The translations under genes and the position numbers were made by a program. The notes beneath the pieces are model-generated. The model was not told the origin of the DNA, searched no databases, and was given only the letters and a program-made list of their open reading frames with translations. Shown in pieces: positions 13,061 to 24,209 of a DNA stretch of 64,000 nt. The stretch is taken from contig OY783192.1 of NCBI GenBank assembly GCA_963678675.1, forward strand, positions 26,658,288 to 26,722,287, read 5' to 3'. The DNA comes from Xiphydria camelus. Lineage: Eukaryota > Arthropoda > Insecta > Hymenoptera > Xiphydriidae. Every line of letters begins with the position of its first letter. Within the stretch, counting starts at the first letter, position 1.

Positions 13061-13271
13061 GCAGATAGAAGCAAATTTTAGATCTGATTATATCCAATTT
13101 AGATCATACATATAATTTGATATATTATATAAAGACTTTTTCCTGAAAAGTGCTGAAATTGCAAGTTCTTTTAATGGAGCTATAACTTAAAAGGTCCTAA
13201 AATTCTGTGTTATTTAAGAAATAAACAACACATTTAAACAAAACCAACCAAAACAAAACCATGCAACTCAC

Positions 13272-13492
13272 CAGTCTTTGCATTGCTTGCACACGTAAAA
13301 CGGCTGATTCTGATTCTTTTTGTCGTTGATCGTTGACGGAGGTTCTGAAGGCCTGTATGGGGTTTTTAGCGAAAAAACGGCATCCTTCACTGCCGCAAAA
13401 TATTTCAGACCCCATCGATTCTCTAGTCTTTTATTTTTGCGTAATTTTGGTACGAATGAGTGTGCACCTTGGGGCAAAGGTGTTGAGGCATC
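13272..13492 (-). CDS. row: Upstream coding exon of the row/POGZ-like gene
   Basis: This exon is flanked by an acceptor (ttgtttttcaag) and a strong donor (actg/gtgagt at 13272/13271). It encodes a Lys-rich segment ending YVCKQCKD plus two bases. Joining those two bases to the exon starting at 7184 keeps the frame and completes a Cys codon, giving CKQCKDC followed by a second Cys pair (YWCQNC) about 25 residues on, a plausible paired-Cys zinc module. The fit of phase and motif is the main evidence that the two exons belong together. An in-frame ATG at 13517-13519 could be the start if the acceptor is not used, because a stop lies just upstream of it. The intron, 7185-13271, is 6.1 kb and filled with transposons. 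Confidence 0.65.
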
Positions 13493-16400
13493 CTTGAAAA
13501 ACAATATCATTGTTTTCATGAAAAACTTATTAAGATATTTTTTAACAGAAATTGAATTTTAATTGGGTTTAATGAAAAAGACCCAGTATTTAATGAAATA
13601 AAAGTAAAATTTGCACTGGATATTATATAATTTATTCATCGAGCGGGCGAATAACCAAATAAAGATATCAAATCATAAAGCAATGTACAGTACGGTAATT
13701 CAACCAAGAGAAAGATCATTTAAATTCCGGGAAAATCACTTAAATATAATAAAATATAAGTATATACATATATACATACAAAATGAAAACGAAAGATGTC
13801 AAATGGAGTCTAAAAGACAAAAGAAAGAGAAGAGGGAAAGAGACGCTGAACAAAATGAAATCAATAAATGAGCACATAGAGAAAATGTCCGAAAGGAAGT
13901 ATTCCAAAAGAAGTACGTAAACTGACCAAGTAGATGAGCTAAAAGAAACTAGAATAGATGAACGTTTTCAGTAAACACACTTCTGATCTACTTATACAGT
14001 TTAAGCTTTGCATATTAGAATGCATCTGTTGAACCAATGGAGTAATTTCGATAGTATTCAAGGTATATTTTAATCGCGAATTAAAAGTGGCTCACAACGA
14101 TCTTTTCATAACACACAAAGAGCTTATCCATTCGAAATATAAAATTATTCTAAACCTAGCAGCATTTCTATTGATGTTATTAACAGATAAATTAAAATCA
14201 TAACATTCCACAAGGTTTAAATCATCATACTAATTCAAAACACTTCATAGATGCTACGAAACTCTTGTAACTCTCTATATTTCACATACATATTGCGTCA
14301 TATTTTATTTTCCAATTGAACATATTATATAAGCACTTATCATTTTTAAATAAAAGATACTACATCCTAATTCAATTAAAAAGTCAAAATTAACTGCTCT
14401 AATTGCAAAAGATAAGCGCTCACGTGATTTTTATTTTTGAGATCATGTCAGTTCTCAACTTTGCAAGTACCTACAGTTTCGCGAATATTGTTGTATACTC
14501 TCACACACACAACAGTATTCGCGCATTCCCTTACTTAGGGACCCTTACCCTCTAGCGTATAGAATCAGAAAGAAGGTGTACTTAGGTGAATATACTCAAA
14601 TGAACTCTACATCACTCGTTATTGGCAAATTGCGCGCCAATAGCGCCTCTATGCATCTAGAAGTTTATCACGATTGGCGTAAAGTTTATAATTTACTACA
14701 ACATATTACCCCCATATACCCTGCATAGTAACTTTTTACAAAATTTTACATCCCATTAAGAGAGTGTTCAATAGCTCAATATATCAATGTCTTTACTTTC
14801 AGTCATCTCAATTGTACGACTTATCTCCTAACGGGTTTCTTTTGCTCGAGTGAACCCATTCTCCAATTTAACTAACACCAGCTTTTTACATATACTACGT
14901 GTAATTAAGTATAGAATATGCTTCATGCCCTTGGACTGCCATTTCGTTTGAAAATTTCATGGTAACTATATACATATAATTGTTAAAGGATGCTGATTCT
15001 TACCATCTGACAGCGCGTCCTCGACGTTTCAAAAGTTTTGCGAAATGGACCAACAAATTATCGGAGCACTATATCGATGTCGCGAGAACAAAACCAACGC
15101 TACCTTCGGCCATGACAGTGATCTCAGCTGTCTCCGGTTCAGTCGGTATGTCAGAGTTTATAGTGCCGCCACCGCAGTTACTAGAAATCCAAATAATACG
15201 TACTAATGAACTGAAGATGGCCAGAAAGAAAAACGGGAAAAGATGGGTTCTCTTGGTTCATTTTGCCAAATTTTATAACACTAGAGCCTCGGTCGTTATG
15301 GTTTAAACATACTACTCGTAATAAGTAGTGAAACAACTTGCACTACTGAAATCGTACTTTATAGTAATTTCTTTTTCCGAAAAGAATAAAGCGCTGTTTT
15401 AATCGATATTCCTCACCAATGAGATTTCGTAATTAAATAGAAATGCCATCCGACTCTTTTGCTTTAAATGCAAAACAAACCAAGCTATTATTTTTATTTG
15501 TGTTATTAGTTTTTTCATTCACTATACGTTTCTAGAAAGTACAGGTTCTTTTTCAAATATATTTTGTATCTGAAAAGGTAAAATGGGATCGGACACTTTT
15601 CACAAAAGCATAGCAAATACAAATAAGAGCACAGCTATTAGATACATATGTATGCGATCCATACCTTATTTCACTAAATCTGATGAATTATTAGTCCCTG
15701 TGCTAGTTTCTTGCTTTAACGTGCTATAGATTCTCTGTGTACCTTCCTTTGTACATGCTAAATTGGAGTAAAAGAAATTTATATATTAATATAACATTTT
15801 TACCATACATTATTCTTTCGATTAACTATACATTTCAAAGAAGTTTATTGTACAAACTGTCGAAGAACTCTCATGGAGTGTAACATACCTGTTCGCATAA
15901 CATTAATACTCCGATATTGAAAACGAACTAGTTGTTTCCTTTGATACTTCCAAGATATCAATACAGTTATTCTTCTCGTACCGCTCCAAATTTTCTGATA
16001 CTTCCTGAAATTATATCACAGTTAACTTAACAAAATATGTCTACCAATCATAATACTGTTTGCACTAATGGTATTATGTTAATAAAGGTAGTTTAATTAA
16101 CAATTTCAGCAACGGCACCTTGTAATTAATGTATTAAATTTTTCTTACATAAAGAACATTGGTAATTCTGATAGTCAAGTATTATTAGTTGGCATTTGGC
16201 TATCGAGGTAGTAAAAATAATGAGATAAAGCAGAGCACATATTTCTTAGCAAAAATTATACAGAATAATTGAAAGATCAGTGATAAGAATTCTTTCTGTG
16301 TAGAAAAATGATGCACAAAACTGGTGTTTCACACAGGGTAGAGTAAATATACATTCATCTGTAGTATATAAAGTCTTGGCAGGAGCTTCAATCAAGGCTC

Positions 16401-16963
16401 TTGATTGAAAGAAGTACAAGCTTATTAATCTGGTGTTACCGTTAATAATGTTTGTGTATAGTTTACCTCGTGCAGAAAACATAATTAAATAAGTTCTTAA
16501 AACATTTGTCAAGTACAGCTGTTTTTTCTATACGAAATTTTCGTATATTTTAATAAGAACGTAAATACACTTGTACACACTTGCGACCACAACCCGGAGT
16601 TGCTTTGCTAGCGATGCTACTTCCTCAGATTTCCGTACATACTTTTAACCTAGATGAAACATCCGGCAGAGTGTGCCACTTGCTTACCGTCTAGAAATGT
16701 ATAGCAAGAACGAAGCAAACGGACGCGCATCGCAAGAACAGGTTTGCTTGGCGACTGATTTTTAATAACGGAGATAAAGAGGATGGGGTTGTAAGTACAT
16801 ATAGCCAAATGAATTTATTGTACTATTCCATACTATATACACATACATGATGCATTACAGCTATTTATGAAAAGTAATAGCAAACCGTGACGATTTGACT
16901 TCCTATTCCCTGAATTTTATAGCGAATGTAACTACCTAGATTCGTCTAGAAAAACTTATTCTA
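13493..16963. other. Region without a recognised gene, upstream of the zinc-finger exons
   Basis: The 5' exons and promoter of the row/POGZ-like gene should lie here or beyond. One stretch is relatively GC-rich and non-repetitive (about 16560-16800), and a short palindrome (cgcgaatattgttg...caacagtattcgcg) lies at about 14478-14523; either could mark a promoter. A minus-strand stretch at about 15107-15175 has an acceptor-like tract and a donor-like site but is out of phase with the exon at 13492. I cannot assign a coding exon with confidence. Confidence 0.3.
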
Positions 16964-17117
16964 CCGTATGTCCGTGATCAAAGCACTCATAGCAAAATTG
17001 CGAGTTTTGCATGAGCACCCCTGTGGGTCTCCTCGTCCAACAGAATCACCGGAGAAGCGTGAATGCGCATGCGTAGTCATCCGCGGGTGTTGGCATCGTC
17101 AGCAAGTTCAGATCGGT
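16964..17117. repeat. Family A MITE, single arm (copy A1)
   Basis: One 150-bp arm of a foldback family whose terminus is CCGTATGTCCGYGATCA, preceded by TA (16962-16963). It matches the arms of the complete palindromes at 47736, 54293 and 54627. The short ORFs in these arms are conserved only because the DNA is repeated. Confidence 0.75.
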
Positions 17118-17132
17118 TTAAGGAGGGACATA

Positions 17133-17278
17133 AGGCCATCACACGTGAAAAAACGTAAGCAGTAACAGTAAGGATTGACCAATCAGAAATATCATTCTTA
17201 CGGAATTATGTTTAAACAGGCTTTCTGATTGGTCAATCCTTACTGTTACTGCTTACGTTTTTTCACGTGTGATGGCCT
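17133..17278. mobile_element. Family B palindromic MITE (copy B1)
   Basis: A 146-bp near-perfect palindrome begins AGGCCATCACACGTGAAA and ends with the complement. It is flanked by the 3-bp direct repeat ATA (17130-17132 and 17279-17281). Two further copies have different 3-bp duplications (TCA at 48132-48276, TAA at 27284-32644), so a 3-bp target duplication is a property of the family, as in PIF/Harbinger-type or CACTA-type elements. Confidence 0.8.
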
Positions 17279-17296
17279 ATAATCTTTCTTGAAGGC

Positions 17297-17689
17297 TATT
17301 GGGGACGCTAGAAATGAATGCGGTACCTGGCGGCAAAGCGTGTACTAAAAAACATGGCCGACATTGGCGTTTTGGATTGGTGCGTACTTGAAAAGTGTTA
17401 ACTTGCTCCAAAAATTTTTAAAAAATGAGCATTTTTAGAACGAGATATAGAAATTTATTTTCACAAACAATGAAACGAATTCATTAGGATCAACTGTACA
17501 GCATGTCCCACGAGAAACGCATCAAGCGGTGAGACCCTGACATTTACATTCGGCAGTATTTATCGACGGTGCTTAACTCTTTTACCTACCGGTCAACGGA
17601 ATTTGAAGTTCGCGGCGTGCTGTACGCCAATATCCGCCATGTTTCCGCAGCGCCGCGAGCGCCGCCATCGGTAAATAGCGGTCCCAATA
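17297..17689. mobile_element. Family C MITE (copy C1)
   Basis: A roughly 390-bp element is bounded by TA-TTGGGGAC...GTCCCAA-TA. Other copies lie at 48559-48960, 49254-49655 (inverted) and 51293-51686. The terminal repeat is only 7-10 bp. There is no ORF of note. A short GGTCGGAC simple repeat follows at about 17697-17730. The rest of 17690-17984 shows no gene. Confidence 0.7.
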
Positions 17690-17984
17690 GATACTCTCGG
17701 TCGGAGGGTCGGTCGGACGGTCGGACGGTTTTATTAATTCGATAATCTCGACCGAAATTATTGATATAGAATTTTATTGATGGATTAATATTTCGTACAC
17801 GATCTGGTGTATTTGAGCAACCTTTGATGCAACAGGTTTTTTTCAAGGATGGCGTTTTAAGAAAAATATTTAATTTTAATTAATAAAAAGGAATTTCACT
17901 GTAACTGCCCTTTATGCGCTTGTTAAATTCTTCCCAATTACTTTACACAACAGCTTTCAGATGGCGCCCTATTCGCCTTGCACG

Positions 17985-18455
17985 GTCCCCATTGTTATGT
18001 TCGATTGAAAAAAAAGGTCTACGTAATTGCTTCAACAAATGTCTATTGTAAGAACATTGAAATGATGAACTAAAAGTGTCGAGCTTCGTACAGATTTACT
18101 TTTGTTATGTAAAAAGGATTAAAAATTTAGTCCATCAAAACCTAGTAGTAGGCGGATCCGTTAATCATCTGACGTCACAAGCAACTTTCTCGTAATCACT
18201 TCAACCAATCAGAGTAGTGTATTTATTGGTCGCCGTCACTATACATAACGCACACACGTTTAGAATCATCTGCTAGAAACTGTAACGTCACTTCCTCTTA
18301 ACGTTTGAATGGAACAATAATTCCCACGGAGAGAGGGTAAAGTGGTCTTATCTTACGGTTTTACTATCATTACTAGGTCATCCAGGACATTTTATTTCTG
18401 CATTGTTTCCCTCATCCTAACCATAGCTACTAAACGTTAACTGCAAAAATTGGTG
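17985..18455 (+). pseudogene. Decayed duplicate of the Rpe promoter, 5' UTR and first codons
   Basis: This stretch aligns almost end to end with 34075-34535, the DNA upstream of the Rpe copy. Shared landmarks include the catctgacgtcac block, the ccaatcagag box, a cccacggagagagggtaaag stretch and ccctcatcctaacc just before the start. The start codon reads ATA instead of ATG and similarity stops about 35 bases into the coding part (after AAAATTGG). The 7.3-kb CMC transposon is inserted 34 bp further on. It cannot encode Rpe; whether it still works as a promoter is unknown. Confidence 0.8.
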
Positions 18456-18805
18456 CGTATCTCGAAAGTGCGCCGAAAGCGTCGCGTACCCAAGTAACAC
18501 GATGACGTCATTTTAACGTTCTTTTTTGGTCAGTTGTGACGTCTTGTGACTTTCAGAATCACGTATTATTCACGTGAGAAATGACGTGATAATGTCTCAG
18601 CCCAGAAACGTCATTTTGTAACGTAGCAGAGACGTCACTCGGTGACGTTTTAAAGACGGCACTTTTTAGATATTTTTTGACGTATAAACCACAGGGTATT
18701 TTATATAAAATATTTGCAAAAAAAGTCGGATTTTACGGTTTTAGTTTTATTCATATTTGCTTGAAATACATTAAAATATAATACCTACATACATTGTAAT
18801 AATAT

Positions 18806-18931
18806 GAAGGGTTTCTTACAAGAACCAAACAAGTCCATACATTATAAGGTTGTCTTGTCGGTTGTTTCTAAGTAAAAAGTCCGCCTTATAGCATATGGAC
18901 TTGTTTGGTTCTTGTAAGAAACCCTTCATAT
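18806..18931. repeat. Small palindromic MITE inside the CMC transposon
   Basis: The arms gaagggtttcttacaagaac and its complement (18807-18840 and 18894-18930) are near-perfect inverted copies around a 50-bp centre. It sits between the subterminal ACGTC array and the transposase stop codon and has no coding capacity. Confidence 0.65.
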
Positions 18932-19043
18932 ACTTATTTGTTACATAAAGGAATGTCCCCATTTTAAATCTTTTAATTTAAATGTTTCAACAAAGACACT
19001 CTTAAAATGGAGACACTGTATACTAGCTGTGAGCTTATAATCA

Positions 19044-21143
19044 TTATTTTATAGTATGTAGTAAAGGAAAACAAACCAGTAATTCACAATGTGACAAAGA
19101 CGTGTCAGAAAATGGCATAACTACACATTTAGAAAAAGAATGATCAAATTTCCATTGTTGCGGATGTAACGACAGATTTTCCAGTAAGCATACACCAAAA
19201 TCAATAGAATTTTGTGGATAAGTAAACAAGGGTTTATACATAGAAAATGTTTTGCCAATAATGAATGTGCCGCAATCATTCACTACTATATTGTCTATTT
19301 TAATAACTTCTTTTTCACGTACACAATAGCAGTCAGAAATTTTATATGTACAAGTAGTTAATGTGAAATTTCCAACAAGCAGCTTTTTGAACTGGTGTCC
19401 TTCTATATTTTGGAATGTAGGTCCATCGCGATGTTCATATAAATACTGAAACGCCCCCTTTTTATTATTACTTATTTTAAAATTTGCATTGATTTCTTGC
19501 ATTCTGTTACAGATCTGTTCTAAAGGTTTATATGGGGACTTTATTAATTTTTTCATACAACCTAAAAAACTTTCGAAAGGGAAAGCCGAAAAATTATCCA
19601 AAGGACCAAATTTATTGACGTCTTCACTTAAGTGACATAAAGTATGTACATTGTAAACAAAAAATTCTCTTCCATAAAGTTTTTCACAATGTTCGATAAA
19701 AACAGTCAGAAGCCTATGAGCGTATTTTACATCAAACTTTTTAATATGGGAAAACGATGCAAGTATTGAAATACCACAATGTAGTAATAAAAAGTGTTCA
19801 TAAACAACTAATGGAACATGTTTCTTAAGCACGACAGGACCCAAATAGAGTAAAAAGGTGCGAAATTCAGTAGCTTTCCAATTCGCTAATTCTGATAATG
19901 GCCGTGGTTTTCTATTTATTTCAATAGGCATATATTTTCGTAGCAAGACTAATTTAGAAGATATAAGCTTAACTGTTTAGCTTCTTAATCTTGTCTTCAA
20001 ATCTCCCCCTAACCAAGTATTCAATAGTTTTCGTGTAACACCTAAGCACACACTATGCATGTAATCGATAGGAAATTGAGAAATAAGTCCAATTGGCAAC
20101 TGAGTTAATGGTGATATTCCGAGGTGATGATCCTCATCTATTTGATTTAAAAATGAGCTATCTGTTCTTCGAGACGCCGAGGTACCTTTTAAAATTACAC
20201 GTCTATTAACATATTCCCCCACTTCCGTACATTTATCGCAACTCGAATAGCCACCATGCGACTTTATGCACTTTATGTATGCCCTGGCAGGTGCATCACA
20301 TATAAAGTTGTCGACTACAATAGAGTAGTGAATACTTTTGATATTTATGCCATTTTCTAAAACACAATTCAGTTCATTAATAAATTCATCCAAAAACCCA
20401 GCGAGAGGTATTGGTTTTGATTTTCCACAAAATATTCCTACAGGAAATGGGGAATAATTATTTTTAAGACTGTTAGTCACACGAGCTAAGATGGGCCAAA
20501 ACTGAATATTTGAACTTCGAAAAAGAGGAATTCCATCTATATTAAAGCTAAGTTTTATCACCTGGCTAGGAAAATCTTCACATGCTAATTTATTTAAAGC
20601 CTCTACTAGACCTACATGACAATATGTTCCATTTTCTAATTCTTTGATATGACTCATGGCTGATGAAGAAACTTTTAATAAAGTGCGGCATTCTAAGGGT
20701 AACTCTGGATGAAACTTGGATAGTTTATGTAACAAATCAGTAACAATGGAATGTGGAATGTTAGATGATATTGCCCATTTCCGTAATGTCTCTTTTAAAT
20801 CATCAGAGGAATCCTCGGAAGAATTAGAGCCTAATGAATTTGAGGATATGTAACTAGCAATGCCATATTTATGAGTTATATTAGAAGTTTCTTCAACACA
20901 GTCGCTAGGAGTATGCTCCAATATTGATGATGTTTGCGATACATTCTCAGGTAAAGTTACAGTTTCAGTGAATACCGATGTAGACACTTGACTTTCAGAA
21001 ATTTGCTTTGGAAGAAAACCCTGCTTTATAAAACATTCGTTATCAGTAATCTGATCTAGCACTTGTAATTGTTCCTTAACAACTTTTTGTACACGCCTAT
21101 ATATCTGCCTTTCGCTGACAATATTTTTTTTGAAATTTTGCAT
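19044..21143 (-). pseudogene. CMC/EnSpm-like transposase with one premature stop
   Basis: Two stretches in the same frame (21143-19977 and 19976-19044) are separated only by a TAA at 19977-19979, giving about 700 codons. Conserved blocks appear in the expected order: FNIDGIPLFRSSNIQFWPIL with a likely catalytic Asp, DAPARAYIKC followed by CDKC, a DYMHSVCLGVTRKL block, WKATEFRTFLLYLGP, YNVHTLCHLSEDV and LDNFSAFPFESFLG. These are the Tnp_2/DUF4218-like signatures of CMC (CACTA, Mirage, Chapaev) transposases (family knowledge; exact clade unresolved). The first Met at 21143 follows a stop-rich region. The enzyme would bind the ACGTC arrays and cut at the CCC termini. The stop is the only disruption seen, so the copy died recently or relies on readthrough. 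Confidence 0.8.
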
Positions 21144-21167
21144 TTTAAAAAAATTTTTGAGTATATT

Positions 21168-24100
21168 TTACTTCCTTGTGTTTGCTCTCACCAATCTTTG
21201 AGGAGCGTGCTTAAGCCAAATTTTTATGGAATCCTCAACTTCCTTGTCTGTTATGCCAGGACTATTTAATTTGACAGCCTCTAAAAAAATAGGTTTAGGT
21301 AAATATTCAGTGTTTCAGTATTTTATAATTTTAGTTCAAACTTAAAACTTTACTTACTAATTACAGCTTCCTTTAACAGTAAATTACCAAACGGAATTTT
21401 CCCAAGACGTTTTCCATAAAATGAATACTGCGTTGCCAGATCGTCAGTAAAAATTATTTTCAGGATTCGGTTCGTTTTGGATGTGCAATCTTTGCCACCT
21501 ACACTGTTCAAATAAACAACCTACAAAAAAGATAATATTAGTATTGGTTTGTAGAAAAAAATATCACCTAAAACTTTTTAAAACAGTAAAAAAGTTTGAA
21601 TCCCGCAGATAATACATATACAGGGTGTCCATAAATAATTCTAGGGCTGATTCTACGCACGAAAAATCTCGATATTTACCAAGTTAATAACCTCAAAATA
21701 TTTGTTTTTTTAAATATATTTTGCCACGTTTTTAGTAGTGTACAAATTTTTTTGCCCATAATTTCCTGATAGACTGCATACCAGATTACTACATAATTTC
21801 GTATAAGAAAGATACTCACAACTGATGACAATTTTTCATTACATTTTAAATATTCTTCCACATGCTTAATGTCATCTAAATGAGTTAAAGGCAGCTGTAC
21901 TGGAAAATCAGCAGGTATTGCGACAGTTTTCGATACATCCTTATTTTTGATGTAGTTTAAAATTTGAATGTTCTGCTCTTTTATAATATTAAGCAAAGTT
22001 AATATTTGGGTTCTGAATTCTAAAAAAAAGATAGCCATTAAATTATATAAAAATAATACAATATACCAGAATAAATTATTTTTGAATTAATAGAATTAAA
22101 AACATTATTTTTTTAAACCATCTTTCCACATCTTTCTTTAAACGTGCTTAATTTTGACACTACTGGTATACTTAAACTACATTTTTTTTTCTTTTCGACA
22201 GCTCTTATTCATTCGGGCATCCCACATATTTCTTATATATGTACTCACCTAGCTCATCCCCACGTGCCCTAGGTATCCCATGGGATGTTTCGTTGTTAAC
22301 AGGTCGGCGTAAATCACTTGTGCTTGCTTGTAGTGAATTAATTGTGGTTTCATTAGAAGGAGTGTTTTCCAATACAACTGACCTTTTAGTATATCCTTTA
22401 AAAAAAATTAGTTGCATGGATTAATATCTTAAGATGAAAACGTAGAAAAATTCTGAAAACTTGGACTTTTAAGGAGTAGGGAGTGCTGGCAAAAATACCT
22501 GTTCTTTTTGTTACAAATCTGAAAAAAAATGGTTCGCTTTTTGCAAAAGATTCATACTTAAGCAAAAACTTACCCTTGGGTTATTACCGAGTACTCTAAG
22601 TGAAAGATTTTAACATATTTTCAAAAATGTTGATTTTTTTTATAAAAAATTTTCCAAAGAAAATTTTATTCACTTAGTGAACTCGGGAATAACGCAAAGA
22701 ACATTTTTGCTTTATAAAGTTTTTGCGAAAAATGAACCATTTTCCTTTAGATTTGTAACAAAAAGCGTTATTTTGTGCCAGAGCTCACTGCTCCATAAGA
22801 CTTTCGAAGGATATTTCTGTAGAATTTACAATAAAACAAAATACAATGGAAACATTTTAGTTCCCTTCGCCCCATTGATGTTACCTAATGTATGAAATTT
22901 TCACAATTTTCCTAAGTTTCCATTTCAAGATATTAATCTATGCAGTTCGTGGTAAGACACTTGACACATATACAAAAATTAAATTGAATAATATAAACAT
23001 ATCAGATAAGAAATGAAAATAACTTACCACTCTGACTTCCGCCAACTGGAGTCAGTTGTAAACTCAGTTGTCGAGTATCACATACTTCTTGCGAGAGCTC
23101 AGAAAACTGAGAACTTACAGCTACCTGTGTTCTGTTACAAATAGGTCTATCTTGAACTGCTGAATAGGGCTCTGATGATAAATTATTTGACGCTAAAATT
23201 AGTAAACACAATTAAAAGATTCAAAAAATAAAAAATTGCCAATCTGTATAATGCTAACGTGCTAAAAAATTATTTGTAGTTTTTCAAGAAAAAAAAATAA
23301 ATATGATTTTAGAGTTTATAGACAGTAGGCAAAAAGAAGGTTGCAAAAAAATTACCGTTTTCATTCCATTTAATTAGAGGTGGGCGTTTTAATGACAAGT
23401 TGTCCTCGTCCTCTTCTTCACTACCACTAGGGGAAACGAAACGTGATGGTTTCTTCAATTTGCGCTTCCTTTTATTTGAACATTCTGAATCTGTTGCTAA
23501 GTCAGAAGTAACTTCTGCTAGTTTTAATTTTTCCTCGGCTTTTCCTAAATTATCTGAAAAATGAAAAATAAATGTAGATGTACTTATAAAAGTAATGCCT
23601 CCTATTGAACTTGCGAGCTATTTTACATTTCACTCATTCGATAAAATATCATTTTAGCTAAGAGTGGGTAACTATTAAAAAGTTTCTTCAATTTTTACCT
23701 GGTGAAATTTCATTCAAAAAAGTTTGAGGCACTTGAAAAAAGTGTATAATAGGATAAGCAAATGGCGAGGCAAATGGAGATCTGCCAAAATTTATTATTT
23801 ACCTTGTTTCAAAAAAAAAACGGAAAAATCTGAACAAATTAAATGTAAATTGTTTTTTTAGCCAATACTTAATAAATATTCACAATTCCACTCCAACAAA
23901 TCAACAAATTTAGATATTTATACAAAGATTGCAAAAACCTAACCTAACCTAGGTAACTTAGGTATCTATTTTTAGGTTAAGTTAGATAAAGAAAAACCAA
24001 CCTGTTTCGTAGAATTGTCGGCTAATTTTATAAAGATTCCATTTTGTCGTGTCAGGTTCCTGGAGTGATTGTAAAGCTTGTTTATAAACTTTTTGGTTTT

Positions 24101-24209
24101 TTGTTGATGGCCAAAAAACCTCTTTTTTCCTTGGAGTAATCCAGTTGGAAGCAACAACAGCTAGACCGCCACCATCGTTCTCCTCAAACTCAATTAACAT
24201 ATAAGACAT
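21168..24209 (-). CDS. DUF4806-type protein of the CMC transposon (seven exons)
   Basis: Exons joined by GT-AG signals are: 24209-24002, 23553-23356, 23192-23028, 22395-22249, 22019-21820, 21520-21358 and 21280-21168. Exon 1 begins MSYMLIEFEENDGGGLAVV and contains NWITPRKKEVFWP, a start common to insect transposon-linked DUF4806 proteins. The middle exons are Ser/Thr-rich with a basic run (KRKRKLKKPSRF) that could be a nuclear signal. The last exons carry the DUF4806 core: LNSVGGKDCTSKTNRILK, then FYGKRLGKIPFGNLLL, then DSIKIWLKHAPQRL before the stop. Its role is unknown; its place beside the transposase suggests a DNA-binding or regulatory partner (inference). No stop or frameshift was found in these exons. 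Exon edges are read by eye and may be off by a codon. Confidence 0.7.

Noticed and set aside
14980..15306. 108-codon plus-strand ORF and an exon-like stretch on the minus strand
   Set aside because: The ORF has no recognisable domain, and the minus-strand stretch is out of phase with the next exon of the zinc-finger gene.
23937..23953. Three AACCT units resembling the insect telomere repeat
   Set aside because: Too short and isolated; likely chance in an AT-rich intron.
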